Origin: Bacillus sp. AFS041924
GTDB lineage: Bacteria > Bacillota > Bacilli > Bacillales > Bacillaceae_G
DNA length: 64,000 nucleotides
Assembly (NCBI RefSeq): GCF_002577195.1
Contig: NZ_NULG01000007.1
Location: forward strand, 1-64,000
Direction: 5' to 3'
Positions 9,144 through 17,390 of the stretch are shown here, piece by piece. A program made the translations under genes and the position numbers. How positions within the stretch are numbered: the stretch's first letter is position 1; each line of letters starts with the position of its first letter. Under the pieces are notes generated by a model, which saw only the letters and a list, made by a program, of their open reading frames with translations, was not told where the DNA came from and did not search any database.

Positions 9144-9172
9144 AACGACCTGCGATTAACAGGTCGTTTTTT
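9144..9172 (+). terminator. Terminator overlapping the end of the patatin-like gene
   Basis: A perfect 9-bp stem, AACGACCTG/CAGGTCGTT, followed by TTTT on the plus strand. It overlaps the last codons of the convergent minus-strand gene. Confidence 0.7.
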
Positions 9173-10028
9173 CGTGCGATATAAATTCTACTATTTGTTC
9201 GCGAAGATGCTTAGCATCCTCATAACCTTCTTTATATAGGTCTAATAAACGCGCTTTATTTCGTTCAATTCGTCCAACCTTTAACTTTTGGACTGGGCGA
9301 ATGACAAGTATATTTCCAGCTTTTTCTTGCTCTTCAATATAATCTAGTTGCTTATTATAAACTTCAGATCTATTTAGAACCGCTTGAACTAGTCCTGGAT
9401 AGTCCTTATATTTTTTTTGCAAGTACCAATTTCCTTTTGACGGTTTTTTACGGTAACCTGCATTCCTAGTTAAAACAACTATATTCTTTCGATTTCCATC
9501 CGCTTCTGATTTACGAATTGGAATCGGGTCTCCAATTCCACCATCCATTAAGAAATGTTCATTAAACTTAATAATTGGAGCCATTAAAGGTAAAGAGCTT
9601 GACGCTCGAATAATATTTAACATATCTGTTGTCTCGACAATTTCATCTTTATCAAAATAAACAGGTTCCCCAGAAATACAATCTGTCGTACCAACTACAA
9701 ATTTTTGCTCAGCCTTATAAAATGAATCAAAATCAAATGGATCTAATTCATTTGGAATAAGATCAAACAATAAGTCCATACCAAAAAGCTGCTTATTACG
9801 AATTAAATTTTTGAAAGAAATATAATCTGGATGCTGTAAAAATTCCGTATTTACTCGTTTATTACGTCCATGTTGTTTAGAAAGATAAGAAGTACCCATA
9901 CAAGCACCTGCAGAAACACCTATTACATAAGGAATTTCGATATTTTGTTCTAAAAAATAATCAAGAACACCGGCCGTATAAATACCTCTCATCCCACCAC
10001 CTTCGAGAACTAAGCCTATTCCATCCAT
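9156..10028 (-). CDS. Patatin-like phospholipase
   Basis: A 290-residue Ser-Asp dyad acyl hydrolase. It has the oxyanion-hole motif EGGGMRGIYTAGVL (about residues 9-22), the nucleophile elbow GVSAG (about 38-42) and the catalytic DGG (about 162-164). It is predicted cytosolic with no signal peptide. A C-terminal part of about 90 residues rich in Lys/Tyr follows the hydrolase domain, as in the YqhO-like Bacillus members. The substrate is presumably a membrane lipid or acyl ester. The start follows AAGGAGGGCTGTAAATT. It is monocistronic, ended by a terminator at 8981-9007. Confidence 0.9.
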   Translation of the reverse strand: MDGIGLVLEGGGMRGIYTAGVLDYFLEQNIEIPYVIGVSAGACMGTSYLSKQHGRNKRVNTEFLQHPDYISFKNLIRNKQLFGMDLLFDLIPNELDPFDFDSFYKAEQKFVVGTTDCISGEPVYFDKDEIVETTDMLNIIRASSSLPLMAPIIKFNEHFLMDGGIGDPIPIRKSEADGNRKNIVVLTRNAGYRKKPSKGNWYLQKKYKDYPGLVQAVLNRSEVYNKQLDYIEEQEKAGNILVIRPVQKLKVGRIERNKARLLDLYKEGYEDAKHLREQIVEFISHEKTTC

Positions 10029-10160
10029 AATTTACAGCCCTCCTTTATGAATTAGATTACTACATCTATTTAAATATTTTAGTATATGGAGTGAGGAAAG
10101 TGAAGAAATTAGAGTTGAGTTTATCGGTATGCGGAGTTTCCTTTGGGTCATATTGAGGAG

Positions 10161-10260
10161 CGCAATTATATTCTAGAAAACGCAATTAAATATTGGGAAT
10201 CGCAATTATATTCTGGGAATCGCAATTAAATATAGAAAATCGCAATTAAACTGAGTAAAA
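10161..10260. repeat. Five tandem 20-bp repeats
   Basis: Five units start exactly at 10161, 10181, 10201, 10221 and 10241, each beginning CGCAATTA followed by a variable AT-rich half. They lie in the gene-free stretch 10029-10393, where I see no open frame. The same unit occurs at 3347-3406. Confidence 0.9.
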
Positions 10261-10393
10261 GGGCAATCCCCCACACATTTTTGCTTAATCCATATCAAAA
10301 TTAACTGACTTACACCCAAGATTAATCGATTTTATCAATAATTGATCTTATTTCCTAAAAAATCAACCATTTTTAATGAAAATCACCCACTCA

Positions 10394-10422
10394 TAAGGAA
10401 AACAGACCTCCATGAGGTCTGT
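10394..10422 (-). terminator. Penicillin acylase gene terminator
   Basis: ACAGACCT/AGGTCTGT stem with a CATG-type loop, followed by TTTT on the minus strand, just after the gene. Confidence 0.75.
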
Positions 10423-10439
10423 CTACTACACATCCAACC

Positions 10440-12830
10440 TTATTCACCTTTCTTCGGTTCCAACACTTCTTTCACACCTTCAACATTTTTCAATGTAGTA
10501 GTATGATATGTTCCGTTTGCCCAATCTTTCATTTGGTCGCTATACCATTTGCTTCCGATGTTTCCGGATTGCCCTGGTCCTACTATGTTTACTGATTTAG
10601 TTAAATCTGCGAAGTCTACAACTGTCCGCCAAGATGCACCGTGGTCTACGATTCCTTGGTCATCATATCCTGCGGCTTTAACTGTAGTTGAGCTTCCTCC
10701 TACTGGGATTGGGTCTCTAGCATTAAAGAAATAGCTTAGTAATTTAATGCTTGATAGTGGATGTGTGAATGCGACTTTATGGTGATTACCCCATTTCCAC
10801 TTAGCTACATTGTCTCCATCAGTTTTGCTAATAATTTTGATTGTTTTTTCGAATGTGTTTAATAAAAGTTGATCGATTCCACCTTTTTCATCTATCCAGA
10901 TAACTTTTTTCCCACTGAAGCTGTCTCGTAATAATTGATCGACTACGACTTTGCGGTCTCCAAATAAATCCATCATATCTTTAGAGATTTGTTTATCGAA
11001 TAATGCTTTATTAATTTCGGTCAGCCACATTTGGAAAATGAGTGGGGATGTCTCATCCTTATCATCTATAAAATTCCATTTTTCTAGTTCTTTTAATGCG
11101 GATTTTTCAACAGTTGATAATTGATCTTTATTTTGTTTTATTAAATTAATAAACTTTGGTACGTGTTCTTTTGCCTGTAAGTTCATGTCGTCCATTTGTA
11201 GATTTTGCATATCTTTAACAGTCAGTCTGTCATTCTTTTTAAGTACTTCCTGAATACGTAATTGACGATAAGGTTGTGCCCAAGAATTTGAAATATGGTA
11301 CGGATATGAATCATCAACCACTTTATTGTTTGCAGATGATATGAATCCTTCCTCTGGATTGATATTCGTGGGTAGTTCTTCATATGGAATATACCCTTTC
11401 CAACCGTAATCACTAGTCCAGCCTGGTACTGGCATTAGTCCATTTCCTTTTTTACGAATTGGAATTTTACCGTTTGCTCGATAAGCAATCGTTCCGTCAT
11501 CTGAAGCAAAAACGAAATTTTGGGCGGGCGCATCAAATAATGCCAATCCTTCTTTAAACGTATTCCAATCTTTTGCGACGTTAAATTTTAAAACCGCCTC
11601 TAACTCAGTTGTTGGTTGCAGTGCTGTCCATTGTAAAGAGAACACAGAGTCTTTTCCAGCTTCACTGGCAAATTCTGAGATTACCGGACCATGTCTTGTA
11701 ATCATGACAGGTAAAACTTTATTCTTTTTACCTTTAATTTTAATCGTTTCATTTATAACCTGTGCCTGTTCCCATTTACCATCATATAAAAATTCGTCCG
11801 ATTTATTTGGATTTCGTTTTTCAATATATAAATCTTGTACATCAGGGCCCACATTCGTTACTCCCCAGGCAATATGTTCATTATGACCAACGATAATTCC
11901 AGGCACACCTGCAAAAATTACACCACTAACATTCATGGAGCCAGATTTTAATTGAGTTTCATACCAAATTGCCGGTGTCGCTAATCCTAAATGAGGATCA
12001 TCTGCTAATAATGGTTTTCCGGACTTGGTTTTAGAGCCACTAACAACCCAATCATTACTTCCATTCCAAGCAGGGGGAATAATTGCGCTTGCAAAGCTCT
12101 TTTCTACATCAATTTTTGAAGTATCACTTGGAATAATATACGGATCTAGATCATTATTAGCAGGAAATAACTCCAAAGCCTTCTCTTTTGAAAATTTATT
12201 CATAGCATAATATCGAAATGCTTGTTCGTTCCAATGGCCGCCTAAATCGAAAGCCATATATTTACCAATAACTAATGAGTCAATTGCCGTCCATTTAGTA
12301 GGTTTATATTGTAAAATCTTAAATTCAACTGGTAATTTATTTTCTTTCAGTGCATATTTTATGTACGCATTTACTCCTTCTGCATACCAATTCAAAACTG
12401 TTTGTCCATTTTTATCGTATTCACTGTAAGATGCTTCTGCAGCTCTTCTTAAGCCAAGTGTTCGAAAATATGAGTCACGCTCCACAGTTGCATCGCCAAT
12501 TATTTCACTTAATTGTCCGGATGCTTGTCTCCTACTTAAATCCATTTGAAATAATCGATCTTGAGCCGTTACAAATCCTTGCGCTACATATAGGTCATGC
12601 AAATTCTTAGCACTGATATGAGGGACTCCTTTATCATCCCTAACTACTTCTACTTTATGATTTAATGAGCTAATCGATAATTTCCCTTTAATACTTGGTA
12701 AGGATCTTTTTGTTAAGTACAAGCCGCTTGCTGCAACGATTAAGACAATCATGATCAAGATTGTTGATGTAATTTTAATCCATTTCGGAAAGCGCTTCCG
12801 ACTTTTCGTTATCTCAATAGGCGCACTCAT
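10440..12830 (-). CDS. Penicillin acylase family amidohydrolase
   Basis: A 796-residue member of the Ntn-hydrolase family S45, which cleaves amide bonds of beta-lactams, acyl-homoserine lactones or related N-acyl compounds. An N-terminal membrane anchor (about residues 17-41) precedes the alpha-chain. The self-processing site and catalytic N-terminal Ser lie at Ser258 in WNGSNDWVVSG, followed by the substrate loop LLADDPHLGL. The beta-chain has NVGPDVQDLY and the SSANNKVV region with its catalytic Asn. It is expected to act outside the membrane. The start follows AGGAGGGAGAAAA. It is single-gene, divergent from the thioredoxin-like gene. The natural substrate is unknown. Confidence 0.92.
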   Translation of the reverse strand: MSAPIEITKSRKRFPKWIKITSTILIMIVLIVAASGLYLTKRSLPSIKGKLSISSLNHKVEVVRDDKGVPHISAKNLHDLYVAQGFVTAQDRLFQMDLSRRQASGQLSEIIGDATVERDSYFRTLGLRRAAEASYSEYDKNGQTVLNWYAEGVNAYIKYALKENKLPVEFKILQYKPTKWTAIDSLVIGKYMAFDLGGHWNEQAFRYYAMNKFSKEKALELFPANNDLDPYIIPSDTSKIDVEKSFASAIIPPAWNGSNDWVVSGSKTKSGKPLLADDPHLGLATPAIWYETQLKSGSMNVSGVIFAGVPGIIVGHNEHIAWGVTNVGPDVQDLYIEKRNPNKSDEFLYDGKWEQAQVINETIKIKGKKNKVLPVMITRHGPVISEFASEAGKDSVFSLQWTALQPTTELEAVLKFNVAKDWNTFKEGLALFDAPAQNFVFASDDGTIAYRANGKIPIRKKGNGLMPVPGWTSDYGWKGYIPYEELPTNINPEEGFISSANNKVVDDSYPYHISNSWAQPYRQLRIQEVLKKNDRLTVKDMQNLQMDDMNLQAKEHVPKFINLIKQNKDQLSTVEKSALKELEKWNFIDDKDETSPLIFQMWLTEINKALFDKQISKDMMDLFGDRKVVVDQLLRDSFSGKKVIWIDEKGGIDQLLLNTFEKTIKIISKTDGDNVAKWKWGNHHKVAFTHPLSSIKLLSYFFNARDPIPVGGSSTTVKAAGYDDQGIVDHGASWRTVVDFADLTKSVNIVGPGQSGNIGSKWYSDQMKDWANGTYHTTTLKNVEGVKEVLEPKKGE

Positions 12831-12957
12831 TTTTCTCCCTCCTGCTCAAACTGCATAAAAAATAGATACTGTATATTAATTCTGCAAGTCTTATTACATT
12901 CCTTCTTATCGAGAATACGGTATAATACTATTTATCAACATTAAAGGAGTGTATAAT

Positions 12958-13512
12958 ATGTCATTAAATTCTTGGTTCGAAAAAGGCATGACTTTTCAAG
13001 AATATGTAGAAGCAATGAATGTTAACAAAGAAGAGCTTTTAAAAATCTACAATGAAGTTACAATTCCTGAAAGTACACAAGCGAAACTTGAGCAATTAAA
13101 GGATCGTCATTGGAAAGTTGTTACTTTAACTGCAGATTGGTGTGGAGATGCACTACTTAATGTACCAGTTATTCAAAAAATGATGGAAACAGCAAATATA
13201 GATACAAGATTCCTAATTCGAGATGAAAATCTAGAATTAATGGATCAATATTTAACAAATGGTAAATCTCGTTCAATTCCAATTTTTGTTTTTATGGATG
13301 AAAAAGGGCAAGAAGTAAATGTATGGGGCCCACGTTCTGCAGAGATTGAAGAAATTGTAGTTGAAATGAAAAAAGAGCTTCCAGATAAAGAAGATCCGAA
13401 TTTCCAAGAAAAACAAACGGCTATTTTTAAAGCAATTCGAACAAACTTTGTTGAAGACAAAAAATACTGGGATTCAGTTATTAGTAGTGTAGAAGAGAAA
13501 TTATTTTCATAA
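12958..13512 (+). CDS. Thioredoxin-family protein
   Basis: A 184-residue protein with a thioredoxin fold: after about 50 helical residues comes VVTLTADWCGDALLNVPVI (about 52-70), where the usual CxxC is CGDA. Only the first cysteine of the redox pair remains, so it is unlikely to be a standard dithiol oxidoreductase; a thiol-binding, bacilliredoxin-like or structural role is possible. The cis-proline loop (RSIPIFVFMDE) is retained. The ATG at 12958 is chosen because AAAGGAG ends eight bases before it; a GTG nine bases upstream overlaps the ribosome binding site. A terminator follows. Confidence 0.85.
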   Translation: MSLNSWFEKGMTFQEYVEAMNVNKEELLKIYNEVTIPESTQAKLEQLKDRHWKVVTLTADWCGDALLNVPVIQKMMETANIDTRFLIRDENLELMDQYLTNGKSRSIPIFVFMDEKGQEVNVWGPRSAEIEEIVVEMKKELPDKEDPNFQEKQTAIFKAIRTNFVEDKKYWDSVISSVEEKLFS

Positions 13513-13520
13513 GAAATAAT

Positions 13521-13568
13521 AGAGGTTATTTAGTTGAAAGACTTTTCAATTAGATAGCCTTTTTATTT
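13521..13568 (+). terminator. Long-stem terminator
   Basis: AGGTTATTTAGTTGAAA pairs with TTTTCAATTAGATAGCCT with a few mismatches, followed by TTTTTATTTT. It lies between convergent genes. Confidence 0.75.
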
Positions 13569-13571
13569 TAT

Positions 13572-14333
13572 TTAACCGAAGAATGAAATGTAATATTCTA
13601 AAAGGGTTTTACTATAAAAATAACTGATCAATCCCCCAATAGCGATGAATGGTCCAAAAGGAATGGGGCTTCGCTTCTTTGTTTTACCTGCCATAATTAA
13701 AACGAATCCAAATATACTACCAGAAAAGCAAGCAAGTATAAATGTAATGAGCGTTAATTTCCAGCCCAAAACAATACCTATCACACCAAATAATTTTATA
13801 TCTCCCCCTCCCATTCCACCTTTGCTGATGATGGAAATTAGAAGCAATACTATGAACGAACCTAAAGCCCCCACAACACTACTCCACCAGGGATCCAAAG
13901 GAATAAACATCCGTTCAAGGATAAAAATAAACAAAAAGATTAGTAGAATACGATCAGGAATCAACATAAACTTAATATCTGATACAACAATAATCATAAA
14001 TAAAGAGATTAACGAAAGTGCTATCATTAATTCTTTTTGAACCCCCACTTCATGCAAGGCTAGAACGAATAAACCACCTGTTAGTAGTTCAATTAAAATG
14101 TAAATAGTTGAAATACTACTATTGCAACTTCGGCATTTACCCCGTTGGTAGGTGAAGGAAAATACTGGTATCAATTCTTTAGCTCCTATTTTATATCCAC
14201 AATTTTGGCAAGAGGAACGCGGTGAAATAATCGATTTCCCCATTGGTACCCTTAATCCAACAACATTAAAAAACGAACCAAACACAATACCTACTATGAA
14301 AAAAGTAAGATAGATGATTGTTATGTTTACCAA
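13572..14333 (-). CDS. comC: Prepilin peptidase (A24 family), ComC-like
   Basis: An aspartic membrane protease that cleaves and N-methylates type IV prepilin-like proteins of the competence pilus. It has the zinc-type cysteine pairs CQNC (Cys42, Cys45) and CRSC (Cys67, Cys70), then multiple membrane segments and the two catalytic aspartates in SDIKFMLIPDRI and GGGDIKL. It is 253 residues counted from TTG at 14331-14333, but AGGAG abuts that TTG, too close for initiation. The codon at the right spacing is ATA (14322-14324), giving 250 residues. The true start is therefore uncertain. It is a single gene; no comG genes are nearby. Confidence 0.92.
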   Translation of the reverse strand: MVNITIIYLTFFIVGIVFGSFFNVVGLRVPMGKSIISPRSSCQNCGYKIGAKELIPVFSFTYQRGKCRSCNSSISTIYILIELLTGGLFVLALHEVGVQKELMIALSLISLFMIIVVSDIKFMLIPDRILLIFLFIFILERMFIPLDPWWSSVVGALGSFIVLLLISIISKGGMGGGDIKLFGVIGIVLGWKLTLITFILACFSGSIFGFVLIMAGKTKKRSPIPFGPFIAIGGLISYFYSKTLLEYYISFFG

Positions 14334-14461
14334 CTCCTATAAAAGTTGAATGATTATTTTAATTATGGCCCATTATATCATCTGAAAGTAATCTACTTAA
14401 TTAATAAAATAGAAAACTTTATGACAATAAAAAGTAGTCTCGCTAAATAGGCGAGTTAATC

Positions 14462-14505
14462 TAAAAAAAAAAGCAATCTACCTTTCTTAAGAAAAGTAAA
14501 TTGCT
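14462..14505 (-). terminator. NlpC/P60 gene terminator
   Basis: A long stem (GCAAT...ATTGC with an internal TTCTTAAGAA part) followed on the minus strand by about ten T residues. Confidence 0.85.
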
Positions 14506-14517
14506 CTATTATTATGT

Positions 14518-14976
14518 TTATTTAATTACACTACCTGAGCCAGCGAATTTCGGTTTCCAATATGAATTAGAAAGGCTTACAAGTGCTACTCCCTTACTTG
14601 AAGTTGCTGAAATAAAACTATTATTTCCCATGAAAATTCCTACGTGGCTAATACCTTTTTTATATGTATTTTTGAAGAAAACTAAATCTCCAGGTACGGG
14701 CTTTTTAACAATTGAACTAACAGTATACATTGATGAAGCAGTACGAGGTAATTTTTTACCTACTTTGTTATACACATATCCAACGTATCCTGAACAGTCA
14801 AATCCTTTTGTACTTGTACCACCAAAACGATATGGTACCCCAGTGTACTTTTTAGCGATTACCGTTACCTGCTTTTTCTTTGAGTACGGGTTATATGTAG
14901 ATGCTGCTTGTGATTTAGTCGTAAAAAATACCATGCTCAGTAAGCATACGAAAGCTATCATTAATTGCTTTTTCAT
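14518..14976 (-). CDS. Secreted NlpC/P60 cell-wall peptidase
   Basis: A 152-residue exported protein: signal peptide in residues 1-25 (ends KSQAA/S), then a single NlpC/P60 domain without SH3 or LysM repeats. Such enzymes cut D-Glu-diaminopimelate bonds in peptidoglycan peptides. The catalytic Cys61 (FDCSGYVG) and His111 (SHVGIFMG) are present. The third polar residue, often His in the FIHA motif, is Ser123 here (FISATSSKGV), which is unusual. The ATG at 14974-14976 follows GGGGGAGAACGTG; an ATG 18 bases earlier overlaps that site and is not used. It is monocistronic. Confidence 0.9.
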   Translation of the reverse strand: MKKQLMIAFVCLLSMVFFTTKSQAASTYNPYSKKKQVTVIAKKYTGVPYRFGGTSTKGFDCSGYVGYVYNKVGKKLPRTASSMYTVSSIVKKPVPGDLVFFKNTYKKGISHVGIFMGNNSFISATSSKGVALVSLSNSYWKPKFAGSGSVIK

Positions 14977-15108
14977 CACGTTCTCCCCCTTCATTGATAA
15001 TGTAAGTCTAGCAAAATAAAATATTGAAAGCCATTACAGGATTGTTACAAATTGTCGAAGTGTTTGTAATATTATATAACCATGTAAGTTTTTGCCAACA
15101 AACGCAAT

Positions 15109-15140
15109 GAAAAATGACTGTCATTCGACAGTCATTTTCC
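15109..15140. terminator. Perfect hairpin, possible bidirectional terminator
   Basis: A 12-bp perfect stem, AAAATGACTGTC/GACAGTCATTTT, with a 4-base loop in the 14977-15433 gene-free stretch. There is no adjacent gene end on the plus strand. Confidence 0.5.
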
Positions 15141-15214
15141 AAGAGTGTAGATCTATAACATAGTCAAGATTGAAAAAGGGATGGGAGATAAGACAATTAC
15201 TTACTAAAATAAGG

Positions 15215-15316
15215 CTCATGAGTAAGGTAAACAGCGAGAAGCTGGAAAAACCTTACTCATAACGGGTTCATGAGTTACAAAAAAGCAAGATGCTGAAATA
15301 ACCCTACTCATAAAGA
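15215..15316. repeat. Tandem pair of related hairpins, 52-bp period
   Basis: Copy 1 (15218-15260): ATGAGTAAGG pairs perfectly with CCTTACTCAT, with an inner CAGC/GCTG stem. Copy 2 (15269-15311) keeps the ATGAGT/ACTCAT ends and the inner GC stem but is degenerate. A third TTCATG begins after copy 2. No open frame or T-run is present. Function is unknown. Confidence 0.7.
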
Positions 15317-15367
15317 GTTCATGTAATAATAATTAACTTCACTCTGCTTCCTTTACATTGAATTGTT

Positions 15368-15412
15368 ATAAGAATAAAAAAACTGTCAATTGACAGTTTT
15401 TTTATTCTTCTC
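15368..15412 (-). terminator. malL bidirectional terminator
   Basis: A perfect 40-base palindrome (15370-15409) with core ACTGTCAATTGACAGT and A/T runs on both sides, just after the malL-type gene. Confidence 0.85.
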
Positions 15413-15433
15413 TATTTATGTTCAGAGCTAAAA

Positions 15434-17110
15434 TTATACTAATCGGTATACTCTTGCTTCAAATGGTTTAAATTCCATTGCTTCAACTAATGCGTGATCT
15501 GTTGAAGAAATGTTAGTTAAGCACAGTTGTGCGTTCTTTTTTGTAAGCTCTTTCGGTAAGACAAATTTTTGCTTCTCTGAAGATAAGTTAGAGATTACTA
15601 AGAATGTTTCATTTTCACCATTACGAGTGTATGCATAAATAGGCTCATTTTTTACATCTAGGTATTTGTAAGGCGCATAAACTAAAGTCTTGTTTTCCTT
15701 ACGTAAAGTAATCATCTTTTTATAAAATGATAAAATTGAGTCTGCGTCTTTTTCCTGAATCTCTACGTTTATCTCACTGTAGTTTTCATTCGTTTTAAGC
15801 CATGGTTTACCTGTTGTAAATCCAGCGTTTTCTGCGCTATTCCATTGCATTGGAGTACGTGAATTATCGCGACCTGTTTTCCATAAAATGTCTAGTACCT
15901 CTTGTTCAGTTGAACCATCTTCAATCATTGAATTATACATATTTTTCGCACTTACATCGTTATAGTCATTGATTGATGTGTAATGAACATTTTTCATTCC
16001 AATTTCTTGTCCTTGGTAAATGAACGGAGTGCCTTGCATAAAGAAGTACATCACACCAATGGCTTTAGCTGAAATTTTCCAATAAGCATCATCATCATTT
16101 CCTAATGTACTTACTGCTCTAGGTATATCATGGTTTTCAATAAATAATGCATTCCATCCGTATCCTTCTATACCAGTTTGCCACTTCGTAAGTACTTCTT
16201 TTAAGTCGGCGATCGAAGTTTCAGACTCATCGGTTTTCTTCCAAAGGTCTAAACTCTCAAATTGGAAAATCATATTGAACTTTCCTTCTTTTTCGCCAAC
16301 CCATAAATGTGCATCTTTCGTTGTTACACCATTTGCTTCTCCAACAGTCATTATGTCGTATTTATCAAAGGTTTCACGTTTTAATTCATCTAAATACTTG
16401 TGAATCCCCTTTTGATTCATATGCATATCAAAACTTGCTACATATTTTTCCTTTTTAGGATTTGGCATATCAGGGAAACCTGGTCTTTTCTTAATATGAC
16501 TAATTGCGTCTACACGGAAACCGTCTATTCCTTTATCTAACCACCAATTAATCATGTCATAGATTTTTTGTCTTACTTCTTTGTTTTCCCAATTTAAATC
16601 AGGCTGCTTTTTTGAGAATAAATGTAAGAAATATTCATCTGTTTCTTTGTCAAACTCCCATGCAGATCCACCGAAAATACTTTCCCAGTTATTTGGCTCT
16701 TGACCAGATTTATTTCCTTCTCTCCAAATATAGTAGTCTCTATAAGGATTATCTTTTGACTTTTTAGATTCTAAAAACCACGGATGCTCATCACTTGTAT
16801 GGTTAACTACTAAATCTAAAATTAATTTCATTCCTCTTTCATGTACAGCTTCTAATAGCTCATCAAAATCAGCCATTGTACCAAACTCATCCATAATGTC
16901 TTGATAATCTGAGATATCATAACCGTTATCATCATTTGGTGATTTATAAAATGGACAAATCCAAATTACATCTATCCCTAATTCTTTTAAATAATCTAAT
17001 TTTGAAATTACACCTTTTAAGTCCCCAATTCCGTCACCATTTGAATCCATAAAGCTACGTGGATAAATTTGGTAAGCAACCGCTTCCTTCCACCAACTTT
17101 GAATTGTCAT
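15434..17110 (-). CDS. malL: Oligo-1,6-glucosidase / alpha-glucosidase (GH13)
   Basis: A 558-residue cytosolic glycosidase that hydrolyses isomaltose, maltose or sucrose-type alpha-glucosides. It opens WWKEAVAYQIYPRSF and has the GH13 motifs DLVVNHTSDEH, GFRVDAISH with nucleophile Asp201, VGEANG with acid/base Glu258, and ENHDIPR with transition-state Asp328. The calcium-site DSNGDGIGD loop is near residues 22-30. Length and motifs fit MalL of Bacillus. The start follows GGAGGAGAGAGATT. No sugar transporter is adjacent; the gene is alone, with LacI/CcpA-like operators upstream and a perfect palindromic terminator. Confidence 0.92.
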   Translation of the reverse strand: MTIQSWWKEAVAYQIYPRSFMDSNGDGIGDLKGVISKLDYLKELGIDVIWICPFYKSPNDDNGYDISDYQDIMDEFGTMADFDELLEAVHERGMKLILDLVVNHTSDEHPWFLESKKSKDNPYRDYYIWREGNKSGQEPNNWESIFGGSAWEFDKETDEYFLHLFSKKQPDLNWENKEVRQKIYDMINWWLDKGIDGFRVDAISHIKKRPGFPDMPNPKKEKYVASFDMHMNQKGIHKYLDELKRETFDKYDIMTVGEANGVTTKDAHLWVGEKEGKFNMIFQFESLDLWKKTDESETSIADLKEVLTKWQTGIEGYGWNALFIENHDIPRAVSTLGNDDDAYWKISAKAIGVMYFFMQGTPFIYQGQEIGMKNVHYTSINDYNDVSAKNMYNSMIEDGSTEQEVLDILWKTGRDNSRTPMQWNSAENAGFTTGKPWLKTNENYSEINVEIQEKDADSILSFYKKMITLRKENKTLVYAPYKYLDVKNEPIYAYTRNGENETFLVISNLSSEKQKFVLPKELTKKNAQLCLTNISSTDHALVEAMEFKPFEARVYRLV

Positions 17111-17131
17111 AATCTCTCTCCTCCAAATGCA

Positions 17132-17145
17132 CTAAAGCGTTTTCA
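17132..17145 (-). promoter_or_regulatory. Possible cre / LacI-family operator in the malL leader
   Basis: On the minus strand it reads TGAAAACGCTTTAG, matching the cre consensus (TGWAANCGNTNWCA) except the last two bases, just upstream of the malL ribosome binding site. Confidence 0.5.
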
Positions 17146-17190
17146 ATATTAGCTATATATAATAGCTTTTGATAATAAATACTAATTCAT

Positions 17191-17204
17191 TGCAACCGTT
17201 TGCA
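17191..17204 (-). promoter_or_regulatory. LacI-family operator upstream of malL
   Basis: TGCAACCGTTTGCA is nearly palindromic with a central CG, typical of MalR- or CcpA-type sites. A third, weaker match lies at 17327-17340. The remaining 17205-17350 sequence holds no gene. Confidence 0.6.
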
Positions 17205-17349
17205 CATTATTATCTTAACACTCAACTAATTTTAGTTCAATAACCGAAATTTCGAGTTTACTTACTCTTTTTAAGTATTTACTATTAAAAATTTACTAAA
17301 GGCCTATTATTCTCGCGTTCATTTTATTAAACCGTTTTCACTAATCAAA

Positions 17350-17386
17350 ATAAAAAAAGCGACTAGGATTTTCCTTTAGTCGCTAA
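17350..17386 (-). terminator. Terminator of the bactofilin gene
   Basis: AGCGACTA/TAGTCGCT stem, followed by seven T residues on the minus strand. Confidence 0.85.
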
Positions 17387-17390
17387 TTAT

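Noticed and set aside
14501-15019. Long plus-strand frame (172 codons) over the NlpC gene
   Set aside because: It is the antisense of a clear secreted NlpC/P60 protein and has no ribosome binding site.
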